From Siniperca chuatsi (lineage: Eukaryota; Chordata; Actinopteri; Centrarchiformes; Sinipercidae), in NCBI RefSeq assembly GCF_020085105.1, contig NC_058055.1, forward strand, positions 6,099,322-6,163,321: DNA of 64,000 nucleotides, in the 5' to 3' direction. This document shows positions 35,320-51,814 of the stretch, piece after piece (position 1 is the first letter of the stretch; every line of letters starts with the position of its first letter). The notes beneath the pieces were generated by a model. It was not told the DNA's origin, ran no database searches, and was given only the letters and a program-made list of their open reading frames with translations. The position numbers and the translations under genes were made by a program.

Positions 35320-37760
35320 ATAAACGTTGATATTGTTGTTACAGTTTTATTTCATACTTCTATTATCATATACGTTCACTCCACAGGCTAATTACCTCTC
35401 AGCCTGCATGCCACACACTAAAATATGAAGATGGAAGAAAACAGTTAATTCATTCATTAAAGTGCTACCTAATCAGATTCAGTGCTATCCTCTAGTATTT
35501 AATGGGTTTTTTAAAAAACTGAAGACAGTCACAAGCAGTTAGGTGTAGAGAATGTATGGCAGCTTTGCAGTTAAGATCTTTATATTCCAGTTTCCTGGTC
35601 AGATCACAAACCACATCTACTATGCCTTAAGAATATTATTAATGTTTTTGCATTACCAACATCACCAACATTCAAAATAAGTGAAATAAAATGCATCTGT
35701 CGTGAGACAGTACAAGAGTGAGAGAATGTGTTTGTGTGTTACGGATAATGCTTTGTGAACAGCAGTGTTGCTTTTGTGGAGGTCTGAGAGGTTTGAGAGG
35801 AATTGTACGGGAGTAAGTGAGGTGTGACTGAGAGGCTCCTGAGTTCACAGATGGTTGAGCCTCATCTAGCAGCAGTTTGAAATGTTTGTGGTATGCTGAA
35901 CTAAGTCTAACTCTAAAGATCTTTATCATTGAGTTATTCATTAAAAGTCCGGATTCAGGCAGTCACAGTGACGTATTAGTGACGCATTAGTGAGTTTGCA
36001 GTAATTTTTCTTTACAAAAATAGCTGTAAAAGTGGTTCCACTTGAATATCGAAGGAGATAAAACTATATGCAATTCAAGTTAGTGGCCATTTTTACTCTT
36101 TACTAAATCTTATGGGCTTGTAATGTCAAAGTAGCCTGATAATAAGACTGTATTGTCATTTTGTTTTCACTGGCAGCCTTTTAGAGGTCTGGAACTAGAA
36201 TAATGACAAAGCATGTTTTTCATTTGGACCTCAGGTTCATGCATGTTGTCAGTTACATATTCCCATATCTGATTCGTTTAACCATCTTCTCCTTTAGTTG
36301 CTACTTAATATGACATTAGCAGTTCAACAAAAACGAGTCTTGAACATCAAACAGCTCACGTAAATAGGACCGAACACAAAACACAAACCAATGATTAGAC
36401 ACCAGGAAACATCACAGCTCATGACATTGACAAACAAAAGCTTTTGTGTCAGTTCCTCTGTAACCTTCAGTATCCTTCTCTTGTGATGGTGGAGTGAAAT
36501 GAATTTAGATTGTGGAATCCTAAAACTGCAGCCTTGAGGGAAAACTTTGAAGATACAGTAAAGAGGATATGAAAAACTCCTCCAGAATCCTTAAGGTTAT
36601 GGTCAGCGGGTGTGGTTTGCCATTGTTCAGTGATATTTTGTCCCTGATTGATGTTTTCTGGAATTACATTTTTAGGCAATTTCCCTGAACAAGGGGCCCA
36701 GACTGAAAGATAGGCTCCAGACTTGCACTACAAAGATGAGGGATTGTGCAATTTTAGTAAATATGGAACTTAGAAAGAGAAACATCAATTGATCTCAATC
36801 TGAATGTATTTAAGACATTCTCCTCAAATCAAAGGGTTTGTGATTTTAGTTGCTGTTTTATACAGATACATCAGCATTGCCAAAAATGAATATATTGTCA
36901 TTGTGTATTATTTGATTTTTACACACAGAAGGATGGTGGCATGCACCTTATAAAAAGTCAGAGGTTACTGCTGGTAAAATGCAGAATATTAATAGACTGT
37001 CCAAGTTTATCTGGTGAGCAGTCATCAGTGTCAATTTGCTATAATTTTGGCTGTTATAGCTGCACTGCACAGAAATTCTTAAACCTGTGAAATCACTTGT
37101 GAGCCTTGCTCCCTCTAGTGGGGAAATGTATGCAGTGCTTACCAAGTCTGACACTATTCACCCCACTCTTGAAAAGCTTCACTGTTGGAGAAAATCTGAA
37201 ACAGTGCAAGAAGTATGGTATACCAACACAGAGTGCATTGACTAGACAGTACTGGCCCTATGGCTTAGACCTTGCAAACACAGACCATACTCTTTCATTA
37301 TGGGATTGGTTAGGCTTACTTCAAATAACACGTTACAGGCTTACCTCCTTGAAAAATTCCCCCTGCCTATCTCCGTACTTTGTACAAATTTGTTTCCTAA
37401 GTCCTACACTGTGTGAAGTGATTACATAGGCCTACCTGTCATTTTGCACCACCAAGAGTGAAAGGGAAATTTTCATGAAGTGAATGACATGTTTTATTCA
37501 GTTTTTAGATACAATATTTTTTAAATTAGAGAACAGGGGACAGGGTAGAACATAAAAGATAATCGAATGAATACGATAAATACAAGCGGTCTAATCGCTA
37601 ATCTACACAATTGGTAGTATAGGCCTTGTTTATAGGCTTAAATGCACAGATCCAAACGTACACAAACGGGCAAACCCACCATCGATCACTCCCTAATTAA
37701 CTGACCTGTACCTTAAAAAACAGATTATAATGTTTTATTCCTTCATTAGTCTATTCTTTA
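35320..37760. other. Spacer between TRIM B and ruvbl2
   Basis: AT-rich DNA with no supported gene. A CTCF-like core (TCCCTCTAGTGG, one mismatch) is at 37110-37121. Confidence 0.5.
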
Positions 37761-37779
37761 CCGACCATGTCTGTAGAGG

Positions 37780-37900
37780 GCAGTAAACCGCAAAGCTTAC
37801 ATAGAAAAAGAAGGACTTGTTTCTCTTCGGACACAATTACACTGCGTACTACTAGAAAGAAGCGCCGCATTCTCACATTTTCACAAGTGTGGCTGCACAG
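37780..37900 (+). promoter_or_regulatory. ruvbl2: ruvbl2 promoter and non-coding first exon
   Basis: A CpG-containing stretch (AAGCGCCGCATTC) ends in GGCTGCACAG followed by a GTGAGT donor at 37901. It is the best candidate for the 5' UTR exon, since the start codon in the next exon lies directly on a splice acceptor. The exact start site is unknown; a TTTCTCTTCGG pyrimidine tract near 37818 could be an initiator. Confidence 0.6.
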
Positions 37901-38054
37901 GTGAGTTTAGATTCATACGATAACTGTAATAACTACTTTAGACCTTTCACATTCAGATACCGTAGCATGTTTACTATAATTTAAATCATTGCTATTCGCT
38001 CTAGCATCAAATCGTTGGCGGCGTGTAACAGTAGTTGTTGAAGGCAGAAAACCA

Positions 38055-38125
38055 ATGAATGGAGCTAGCTAGTTTGCTAACATAACATTAGCTAGCGTTA
38101 GCATTACACTTTGCTGTACTAGCGC
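38055..38125. other. GCTAGC/GTTAGC motif cluster in ruvbl2 intron 1
   Basis: GGAGCTAGCTAG, TTTGCTAAC, ATTAGCTAGCGTTAGC and CTAGCG follow one another about 160-220 bp inside intron 1. Confidence 0.5.
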
Positions 38126-38640
38126 TTTCGAGGACATAGCAGGTAAGATTTGTGGCTTCCGCATGTCATTTGACTCAAGCTCATGTTGCTGACAACTGAG
38201 ATGGGTGTTTTATAAAAAAGACAAATTAACTTAAAAGCCACAGCAAGATGGCAAACGCTCTCATATTCTTGTGTTGTGAAATGCGTTACAACTGTCACTA
38301 TGACAACCGCCTGGATAGGACAGACTCCGTGGTTCCATTTACGTGCTCCAGCTTGGTTAACTAGCTTAATATTAGCACTGAAACTGGGCCTGAAACCGGA
38401 CGCCTTTCCTGTTTAATTAGAAAAGCATACAAGGAAATAGCCCTGATCCAGGAGTACACATACACTGCAAATCTCAGGCACTGGACTCATTGTAAACAAC
38501 ATTGGAAAATATATGTTAGGAATCTGGATTAGTGAATTGAAGAATGTCTGTGACATTTAATTTATTGGAAATCAATGAACCAAAAATCTCAGACTTCATC
38601 AGTGCACAATACCGTTTTCCATTCAGCAGCATACAAGTTC

Positions 38641-39990
38641 CAGGGCTCCAGACTAACTTTTTACAATGGTGGCACTGGTGCTCCTTATTTTTTCATTTAG
38701 GTGCACCAACACATAATTTAGGTGCACCCAATAATACAATTTAAGCGTTACCTTTTTTTTTGTCAGTCCCATATACATGGGTAATTCCTTAACACTTGTA
38801 AAGGATTGTAAACACGAATAAAGGTGCAGATAAATGTTTTTTTTTAAATGGACTTAAATTTAGTAAAAGGGTAGCTTTTCTTTGGCTAAATTATGAGCAG
38901 TGTTAAATTATATTATCATTTCTGACTCTTCACTGCGTCGGTTTGCTGCTGCGGGGAGGGGGGTTGCTCTGCCGGCCACGCAGCTGTCACTGCACGGGAC
39001 GCGTTGCTAGGAGACATTGTGCTTTTTTAACGTTTCAAGTCGGAACGTTGATGCTCCGACAGCAAAAGCACTGTTATAGTCATATCCGTGGCCCCGCAGA
39101 AAATCGGCTGATCGGGTGGCCCTTGCCATAAACATGAATATTCTGATTAATGCAGATGGGTTATGGGTGGGTGAAGCGTTTCCCCCAGACATACTGTGCG
39201 CATTTTCGCACCAGGCACAGCAGCATAACTTCTTTGATTATTTCAATTTCCCTATACACTGAAAGGATCGGTCAGGATTTAATGTTAATTAATGTTCTTT
39301 GTTCTTCTACACATCCAAAAGGTCACACACACAGTCGAGATTCACACAGTGAAACTGTTCGGAGTAAAGCAGCCGTCCTCCTGATAAATCCTGAGCTCCA
39401 TCAGAGCTGTCTGAAAATGTATTTCAGAAGCTAAAAGTTTAATTCTGTTTCCTCTGGAGAGTTTCCTCTGTCCTGTCAAGTTATTACTACAGTTTATAGT
39501 TTTGCTGCTTAAATGTCCCTCTATATTTGCTGTGATATTGCTGCAAGCATGGAGACGTTTAAAATGACTGACAGCAGCCTCTCTAGTCAAAGTAAATTGT
39601 TAAAGAAAACACTCATACATCAATACAACACACAATAAAGAAATATCCTGGAAAGCTCGCGCTGCTCGACATCATTTCAACTGCTCTATAGCTTACAGGG
39701 ACCGGTAGAGGTGGAGAGAAATGTCCATGCAGGTGCGGGTCTCCAAATCGGAGGAAATAATTTGTTCGGGTGGGTGGCGGGGAGCTGATTTATATGTACT
39801 TGCGGATTCGGATCACGTCAGAGCCGATCCGCGCATCCCCAGTGCACACCCAGTTGGTATTAAAAAATATTTTTATAAATTATTTTTTAATCAGACCTGC
39901 TAAATTTCATGCGCACCAGTGCCACCAATGAAAATGTTTAGTCGCACTTGACAGATTTCTAGTTTGGCATGTGCGCACCCTGGAGCCCTG
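38641..39990. mobile_element. hAT-like non-autonomous DNA transposon
   Basis: The ends are inverted: CAGGGCTCCAG at the left and CTGGAGCCCTG at the right. Both have a subterminal GGTGGCACTGGTGC (left 38667-38680, right as its complement near 39911-39924). Flanks share AGTTC immediately outside each end, a possible 5-bp target duplication; a typical 8-bp hAT duplication is not seen. CAGGG-type ends suit hAT. No transposase is recognised inside, so it depended on another copy. It occupies intron 1 of ruvbl2. Confidence 0.75.
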
Positions 39991-40465
39991 AGTTCCCAAG
40001 CCTCTTTGCCCTGTTTTGATAACTTAGTAAACGTTTGTGAGCTGCTATCAGCCCAGCTTCCACAGCATTTCTCTGTACTGTTGAAGCAGAAGCCTTCTTC
40101 ACGCTTAGCAGTGCGTTGATGCCAGGTGACTCAGCTTTCTGCTGCAAAAGGCAGAGACCCCTATGAACCTGAGCTGAATTCCCATAATGACTGCTGAGTG
40201 TCATTTTTTTGAGTCCCATGGGGGACAGAGAGACTTTAAATACAAAGATTTGAATCTTTGTTGGAACAGTCACAATATATTTTAATTCAAGCAACTTTTT
40301 CCTATTTCTTTGTTACAGTGTTATTACAGTGTCCAATAGCATCTCCTTAACCTTAAACAGGGGTCTTTTGCCAATAATAAGGGGATTAGAAAGTCTGGGA
40401 ATAGTATTCATTCTTTTTAACTAATTATTGTTTTTTATATTAAAGTTATTTCTGCTTTTACCTAA

Positions 40466-44186
<3,721 letters not shown>

Positions 44187-44298
44187 TGAAGATGGCTGCT
44201 TTGTTTTCTTACTCTGAAGTTTTTATGTCGATCGCCCTCTGGGGTTGGAGTCTATTCAGAACTGAATTTTACTTCAGCGTCGAATTACATTGAAGATA

Positions 44299-44387
44299 GA
44301 ATTCAAATGTATTAAATTCACTGAATTTCCCTACATTTTTCTTCCCTGTTCACCTTTAATTCTACATTGTTCGAATTCAAATGTATT
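44299..44387 (+). repeat. Short direct repeat in an AATTC-rich tract
   Basis: GAATTCAAATGTATT occurs at 44299-44313 and 44373-44387, within a run of AATTC and ACTGAATTT words (about 44260-44430) in the ruvbl2 3' UTR. It may be part of a small AT-rich MITE; not classified. Confidence 0.5.
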
Positions 44388-44520
44388 TACTGAAATTTGA
44401 CTTGATTCTGAATTTACCACAATTCTGTTCATCATCGAGGCCTTGTGGCAGGAATATTCATTCCTTTAGTGTTTTCTTTTTTGTTGACTTATCTTTACAT
44501 GGTTTATTTTTATGAAAATT

Positions 44521-44526
44521 ATTAAA
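44521..44526 (+). terminator. ruvbl2: ruvbl2 polyadenylation signal (ATTAAA)
   Basis: ATTAAA about 335 bp after the stop, followed by a TG-rich stretch (GTGATGATTTGTTTT) as expected for cleavage. Confidence 0.6.
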
Positions 44527-44539
44527 CAGGCTTTTCTAA

Positions 44540-47500
44540 GCACACTGTGATGATTTGTTTTATTTGTCACTCGGTCTTGAATGCTACAAACAGATTTTAC
44601 TGGTGAGAAAGCATTAATTGAAACATCACACTACAAGTCGTTTTAAATTGTTTGACATGACCCGCACCAGTTCAAACAACCTCACTCAGTTGAGGTGCTT
44701 AGAACCATATCAAACCTAGACTATTGTTAACCCAGTACACTAGCCCATATACACAGTGATCCCTGGAACATTTCTGGAACTCCTCAATTTTGTAAAAAGC
44801 AAAATCATGAGGGGGAAAAAAAGCTAAAATAATAAATTTTCCCTTATTTCTCATGATTGTTAGAAAAAAAAACCTTTGAACAGTGGCATGCAAGAGCCCT
44901 GTCAGACTTACAAACATTCTTCAACTTGCGAGCGACAATCTTGTGAATCGTGACACTGCCACCATTTGCAATCTGCATGTAAGCAGTGCTTGCAAATCAC
45001 AAAAATCTTTTGGGAAATGGGCCCCTGGCAGTGAAGAAATCCCTTGCTAGTGCGATTCCAATGCAAAACATAGGGGAAAATCCACAGTACTTGTTCTGAG
45101 CAAAATATGGATTCAAAAGTTTATTTGAAGCTAAAATGAGGCTTCAGATGAAGTCTGAGTTGAACAAATCCAATTGGTATCTTCCAAAGTTAGTCATTTC
45201 AGTGCCCCCCCCCCCCCTTTGGACAGTATTTTCTTGCCAAGCTGCGATGGAGCAATAGTAACACAAAGAGGGAAGTTCGCACTAAAAAGACTTTTATTTT
45301 GGAAGATACCCACTTATTCGTCTAAAGCAAACTGCTGAAGCCTCATATTGGCCTCAGCTCAAGCTAAAGAGTATTCTTACCACAAGGTGGAGCCCCAAGA
45401 TCTCGCGCTCTCTCTCTTTTTCCACAAACAATACAATGTACAAACAGTGCTGAGATGAATGTGACCCCCGACGATGCTTTTCAATAAGCAAGTCAAACAG
45501 CATTGCTCACAGTCTAAAAATATCTTCCTGTAGCATCATTTAGTGTATTAAAGCTGCCTTACTGTATGATGGGTGTGAGCTCGTACTGTAAATGACTGCA
45601 GCTAGTCCACACCTCAGTCTCACACCCAGTCTGATATATTGTAGGTGCAACCCTAGTCTGACACACACACACACACACACACACACTGTGGAACAGACTT
45701 CTTCATGCCTAGATTCATCTGTATTTAAATAGTCAGATGCTTAGCAAATCCTGTCATCCCAACCTTGTTTGTTACCCATTATTCCATTATGGGTTTATTA
45801 AATGTTTAATTCATCTGAAAATGAATGTCTTTTTCAATCAGAATTGTGAAAATGTGGTCACATCACTGTTGGATATTCACCAGGTAGTTCTTGTCATTGG
45901 TTGCTACGTATCATTTATTCTAAAAACAGTATTAAATGATGAAAAGTACTGTATATTGCAGTTAGTTGACATTTAAGTAAATAACTTTTTAGTTTCAATC
46001 AATCAGACTGCAGGAATTAGGAATTAAAACCACAGCCGCGCTCCCAGTCACAAATATTACCTACAGTCCTCTACCAAGAAGCTACATTTCATTCATAACC
46101 AATTAGCACATTAATCAATTTTACCTGCATATAGTATGAGTACAGTGCAGACTTTCTCCTACGTGGAAATGAATATTTAATGTTTAGTGCTGGTGGAAGA
46201 GAGTTCTGCATGGATTACGCTACGGCCTACATCCCAGTCCCACGTTGGCTGCTGCCTGCCACCGCATCTGATGGATTCACTGGTTGGACTAAAGCTGGGA
46301 TGAACTGACGGTGAGGGTTCAGTTGTTTGTATGTACAACAGGTTGTGTGTGAAAACCGTTTTCTGACTGTGACTCCCATACACAATTTACTTTATGATGT
46401 TTTAAAATGTGGAAATCTTTATCAGAATTAGGAGAGCAGATATAGAATCGCACTAACCCCAAATACCTCTGAGCAGAATTACACCAGTCTCAATGTGTTT
46501 AATATATATTAGTTAAACTTGACCTGAACACATTTCTTTTTCTTCAGTGTTGCTGAGAGTCCAAATCATTGTTTACAGATCACATTCAGCTCAGGCCCTC
46601 TGGGTGTGAGCATGTTTTGTTGGATTGGCTCCCACTCTCTGTGTACACACCACTGTCCCCAGGCTACAAGGCTGCACAGCATGCTAACATGTTGTGGCAT
46701 TTTGCCTGCTGCACAGATTTGGGTGCCCTTTCTCCACCAGAGTCAGGCCATGCTAGCATTCTGCATTCTGCAAATGTCCCCATCACAGAACCCTACTCTT
46801 CCATCTCTTAATGTGCAAAATTGTTATCACCAGCCAATTTAGTTCTATATGAAACACAGAAATCAGTGAAGGACCTTTTCAAACAGTACTGGCAAAATAC
46901 CACCTAGAATTTTTAAAATAGTAATAATGTAATTCTAGTGGTAACATTAATATTAATAAATTAATAATAATAGGAATGACAGCTATAGGAATAATAATGT
47001 CAGTATTAGTAACAGAGCCAATAACAACAACTGTAGTAGCAGTTGTCGAGCAGGAACACAGGGGCAGCAAGAGACCCACAGCCACAGATCCAGACTCTGC
47101 AGGTCCGGAGGCAGAAATACCTGCTGAAAGCAACAGAAGGAGAGGATTAACACATACATTCACTTGTCAACCTGGATTTGACCACAATGAGAGTCCTTTT
47201 GAAAATCATATGGTCACAATACCAGTATCAAAGATGCTACCAATATCTATAGGATTTCATTGTTTTTGAGATCATCTCATGATGCGGCTTTTGTTCATAT
47301 AATATAAACTATATGCAGTCCCAAATATGTGTCTTTTTCACATTTTCAAGTTGTTACATACTGTTACTGTATGTGGGTCAAGTAAGCCTCATTCAGGTGT
47401 TTCACGATGACTTTGAATGTGACTGTAAAAGGCAACTAAGCATGGGAACTGATTACACTAGAACTTGTGTTGATTCACACTTGCTTTTCCCTGTTTTCTT

Positions 47501-48980
47501 CATCTATCTGGACTTTTAAATTACACTTGACTCGTATATATTCATCTAGTACCAACCCCTTTAGAATATTTTCTATGCTCCTATCCTATATTTATTATTG
47601 CTTCTCTCTCGCCACATTTTCGTTTTTGATGTCATGTTCCTTAAATAGGATTTTAGGATTTAAACACCATTTGGAATGTTGTGCTCATGAATGGATAGAA
47701 TTTGAGTCAATTTCCTGAGGTTTCCAAGAAAAAATAAATCTTCGTCCTCTTTCCCTTACTGCCATATGTGAAAGGGCTCAGCCCTTTGCATGTGATTCCT
47801 GTGGTAAAATTAGAGAATGAGGTCAATGGAAGTGCATCATACTGTATATTCTTCACATATGGTAGTGAATGTGTATATTCTTTGATGTTGGAAAAACAGT
47901 GTTAAGTGACAAAATGTACTCATGCTACATCAGATTTTATACAAAGTAAATTCAGGAATTATTTAAAAAGAAAATACTTGAATTGAATACATACAATTGA
48001 ATTTGAATACATCATATGAATAATAGCATTAGATGTTGAAATAAATGAGGAAATTGGAATGAACACTTTTGCCAACAGTCTTCTTGTTCTTGTTCTTCTT
48101 TCATTGTGATAGGCCTATTCTTTATATTTTGATTTACACGTTTTTGACCACTTTGGGGAAACTAGTCCTTTTCATTTAACTCATCCACACCATTTCACAG
48201 CAGTGGGCTGCATTGCCAACTTAAGTTATGAATTCACATGTCATTCCAGTATGATCCAAAAATATATAAACCATTTTGCGGCACAAAAGGAAAATGCACA
48301 ATTTTTTGGATGGACTGTTCTAAAGGATGAGTGGCAACATGCAGTCAGTTTCAACATCATTGTCTGACAGAATGCAGTGCCTGGTAGGTCACCTGCCATC
48401 ATGAATAATCCATCAACCCCATTTATCACTCATTTCAGAGTGCTCCCTCAATGACTTTCATTCATTTGTGGTTAATAGCTCCCTGCTCTCATTCCTCTGG
48501 TTGCACAAGAGGTGAGGAAAGTGAAAAAAGACAGGTGAGCATGAAAAGAAGCCTGAGAGAGGGAAATCATCTTAGTTAAACTAAGCGTTTGGTAAGGGTA
48601 GTGCTTGGATAATATCTGATTCAAATAAAGGTTAAAAGACAGAGACAGTGTTTTTATGTAATGACAGAAGAACTCAAAATGGAAGAACAAGACAATGCTG
48701 GTCCTGGATTTATTTTGATGCTTTACTAGCCCTCATTTGTGAGGCATTAAGGTCTTGTTAAAAGGTTTTTTAACTAACCTGGTTTCTGATGACAAATTAG
48801 TGATGGATTACTCAGCAAAACTGAGATGATTTAATCTGAATTCACACTGTCGATGTGTAGTTTATGAACATCATGTATGGAAATGACTTTCCATATGCTA
48901 ATTTTATGACTAATGAATACTCTAAAGCATGACATTGCTCCACTTATAGTAGTAAATTATGTTGTGTTTTCAAACAAGGC
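44540..48980. other. Intergenic DNA, no gene recognised
   Basis: No coding exon is supported. It contains a 13-nt C run (45205-45217), an AC microsatellite (45661-45686), and near 46970-47130 a segment with AATAATAAT then CCAGACTCTGCAGGTCCGG that resembles dispersed-repeat text, although it is not classified. Confidence 0.5.
45661..45686. repeat. AC microsatellite
   Basis: Thirteen uninterrupted AC units. Confidence 0.95.
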
Positions 48981-48984
48981 TAAG

Positions 48985-49740
48985 AGTCTACAGCCACAGT
49001 AGCGGCTCTGTAAGGCTGTACTTAGGTACAATGTAATGCTAATGTCAGCATGTTAACATGCTTACAAGGAAAATGCTATCATTCTGATATTTAGCAGGTA
49101 TAACATTTACCATGTTTACCATCTTAGTTTAGTGTGTTAACATGCTAACATTTGCTAATTAGCAAACACAAAGTACAGCTGAGGCTGATAGGAATGTCAT
49201 TAGTTTTGCACATATTAAGTCGTAAACGAAAGTATTGAACAAATTAAAATTTTGACATGACGATGATGCTAGATGAAAACTTAAGATATCGCCAAAGTGA
49301 TTACAGTTCATCCTGAGGAGGACAAGAATGTCTGGACCAAATTTCACTGCAATCTATCCAATAGCTGTCGAGACTTTATACTCAAAATCACAAACATCAA
49401 CCTCATGATGGTGGTAGAGGAAAGGTCAGGGGATCACCATAGTCAGTAGGATTTATCTCCTGGGAACCATAAATGTCTACAAAATTGTGTGCCGATCCAG
49501 CCGGTAGATGTTGAGATATTTTACTGGATAACTAAAGACTTTGACCTGCTGGTGGGATCACCAGAGACATTAGGATTAACCCTCTGGGCAACATGATTGA
49601 CTGTTCAACATTTCATGGCAACTCATCCAATAGTTGTCGAGACATTTCACGAAAGCCCAAAATGTTAACCTCATGGTGGCGCTAGAGAAAAAGTCAAGAC
49701 AAACCAACTTTGACATGCTGAAGAAAATACTGAGGGTGGT
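48985..49740 (+). repeat. Teleost dispersed repeat with internal sub-repeats
   Basis: It opens with alternating words such as GTCAGCATGTTAACATGC and ACATGCTAACATTTGC, then ACAAAGTACAGCTGAGGC. After that it repeats a unit three times: AATCTATCCAATAGCTGTCG (about 49352), GATCCAGCCGGTAGATGTTG (about 49495) and AACTCATCCAATAGTTGTCG (about 49620). The same text is very common in fish genomes. No coding capacity; superfamily unassigned. An inverted partial copy is at 51485-51814. Confidence 0.75.
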
Positions 49741-49744
49741 TCCG

Positions 49745-51230
49745 GACATGGTCTGATGCTTGTCTGACTTGTCTATTTAGGCACAGAGAGGTTTTGCTTT
49801 AATGATTCACTGGTTTGAAGTATGGGACTTTGTGCATTGTAGGTATTCAGCTCAGCTAAACTGCATTGTGCTAAGTATTAGAGCATAACTGATTCAGCCC
49901 AGTTGGATTGCACTTAATTTCCCAGTGAAGTGCAATATTAGCTGTATGTGTAATGTATTTCTGGATTGAAGCACTTTTAATTACACAGCGCAAAATAATG
50001 CAATATCCTGAATTTAATTCTTTATCTATCCCTATTTAATGACGAGAAATGCTGAAATTAATTAACTTGACCTCTTGTTCTCTTGCAGAAGAGTGGTTGC
50101 CTGTGTGCATCTAAAATTCTGTGTGTCCTTGTGAATGTGGGCTGTTTGATCTATTAGTGTGCATCAGTGTATTTGTGGCCTCTTGGCTGCACACATTTGT
50201 GTAACCTGAAAGAGGCGACTATTTGTTGTGTGTGTACATACTGTATGTATAACATGTAATTTGGTCTTCTGCTTTCATTCACACAGAGCTATTGCCATTC
50301 ATTGCCTCAGCCTGCACTCTGCATAAAACACACAAGTCATTCACAAACCTTTTTCCCTGGCTCTGCTTCACGTGTGGAACACATGAATGCAGATGCTACT
50401 GCGCACACATGGACACATGCATAAATAGCCTTTGGAAGTTTTTCTGAATCAGTTTATGCTGCAGTGGAAACAGTAGTTCTAAATATAGAATCATGTGAGC
50501 TAAAAACAGCAACTAAAGCCAACCAACATAATTCACTCTCTGGCGAGTCAAGCATAAACTCATGTTTAATTCAGAAAACTCTGATATTCATAACTCACAC
50601 TTGCTGCACCCACGACACTGAGCCCACTGCGGCACATAACAAGCACAGTTGCGGTGAAACTATTCCATTGTCAATTTACATTACATCCTCGTTAGTAAGC
50701 ATGCAAATCAAATTTATTCCTCTTCGCACTGGGGACCTCACTGGCACAGTTTGAAATGAAGCCACTGCTTCAAGGCCTGATGGGAGATGAGGAGTGATCA
50801 TTAGAACTGGCTGTAGGGTAATGACGTCTTCTGCTGCCGTGGCTCCAATGACAGCAGGCCTGACCATTACTTGCCACTCATGTCTTCTTGAATCGTTTGC
50901 ATTGGTTCCTTCATTGACATTGCTCAGCCCACCATGAAGCACATCCATTATTCATTCCACATGGGCAGACAGCAAAGAGGAGGAGGACATGTCATGCTTC
51001 TTCTGGAACATGTGTCGGCTTCTTTAATGACACAGTAACGCATGCCGAACCATGCATTAATGCAGACTCTGACAGCTGAGGGTTAGTTGGCTCCTCAGGC
51101 CTGACCGTCCATTCACACATGAAAGAAGTTATGCTCAAAGAAGAAATGCTCAACAACAGGGAAGGAAGAAGAGAAGTTAAATCTCTCAGCTGTATGATGT
51201 TCAATGTGGGCAACAAATCTGGCACCTCTT
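49745..51230. other. Intergenic DNA, no gene recognised
   Basis: Nothing with domain or splice support is seen; short ORFs on both strands lack family motifs. Confidence 0.5.
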
Positions 51231-51379
51231 CTGCTGCTTATGTATTTATTTATTTATGGTTTCCTATCTAAAATCTCTAAATTAGATAATGAACACCATG
51301 TCTCTTCTATTAGTAATACTATTCAATCTGCCAATAAGAACATATTTTGTTTGTTGATCACTTTGTTTTGCCATCTACA

Positions 51380-51480
51380 AAGATGATATGTGGTGTACCT
51401 CAAGGATCAGTTCTCCACTTCTGTTCTCACTCTACACACCACCATTAGGACAAATTATATGTTCTACCTTTGGGACATTT
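51380..51480 (+). mobile_element. L2-type LINE reverse-transcriptase fragment
   Basis: CTCAAGGATCAGTTCTCCAC reads GVPQGSVL, the RT motif preceding the catalytic YADD; a few further codons match LFSLYTPPLG with a small disruption. The fragment may extend left to about 51250. It is cut off by the dispersed repeat that begins at about 51485. Confidence 0.6.
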
Positions 51481-51484
51481 TATA

Positions 51485-51814
51485 CAGACATTCATGGTTC
51501 CCAGAGGGTGTATCTTACTGACTTTGGTGATCCTCTGACTTACCCTCTAGTGCCACCATGAGGTTGACATTTGTGGTTTTGAGTGAAATATCTTGACAAC
51601 TATTGGATGGATTGCCATGACATCTGGTTCAGACAGGATGAATTGTAATTGTAACTTTTTGTAAGAACTTTGGTGATCCCTTAACTTTTTATTAAGCGCC
51701 ATCATCAGGTCAAAATTTGAATACTTTATTTCATGACCAAATACCTACAAAACTAATGATATTCCCATCAGCCTTAGCTCTATTTTGTGTTGAGTGCTAA
51801 TTAGTAAATGCTAG
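51485..51814 (-). repeat. Inverted partial copy of the dispersed repeat at 48985-49740
   Basis: Its minus strand reads GCTAATTAGCACTCAACACA, ATGGGAATATCATTAG, and lower down AATCCATCCAATAGTTGTCA and CTCTGGGAACCATGAATGTC, in the same order as the copy at 49 kb. It is shorter and more diverged in the middle. Confidence 0.7.

Noticed and set aside
46976-47269. Plus-strand ORF of 97 codons
   Set aside because: It starts in an AATAATAAT tract that looks like dispersed repeat text; no recognisable domain.
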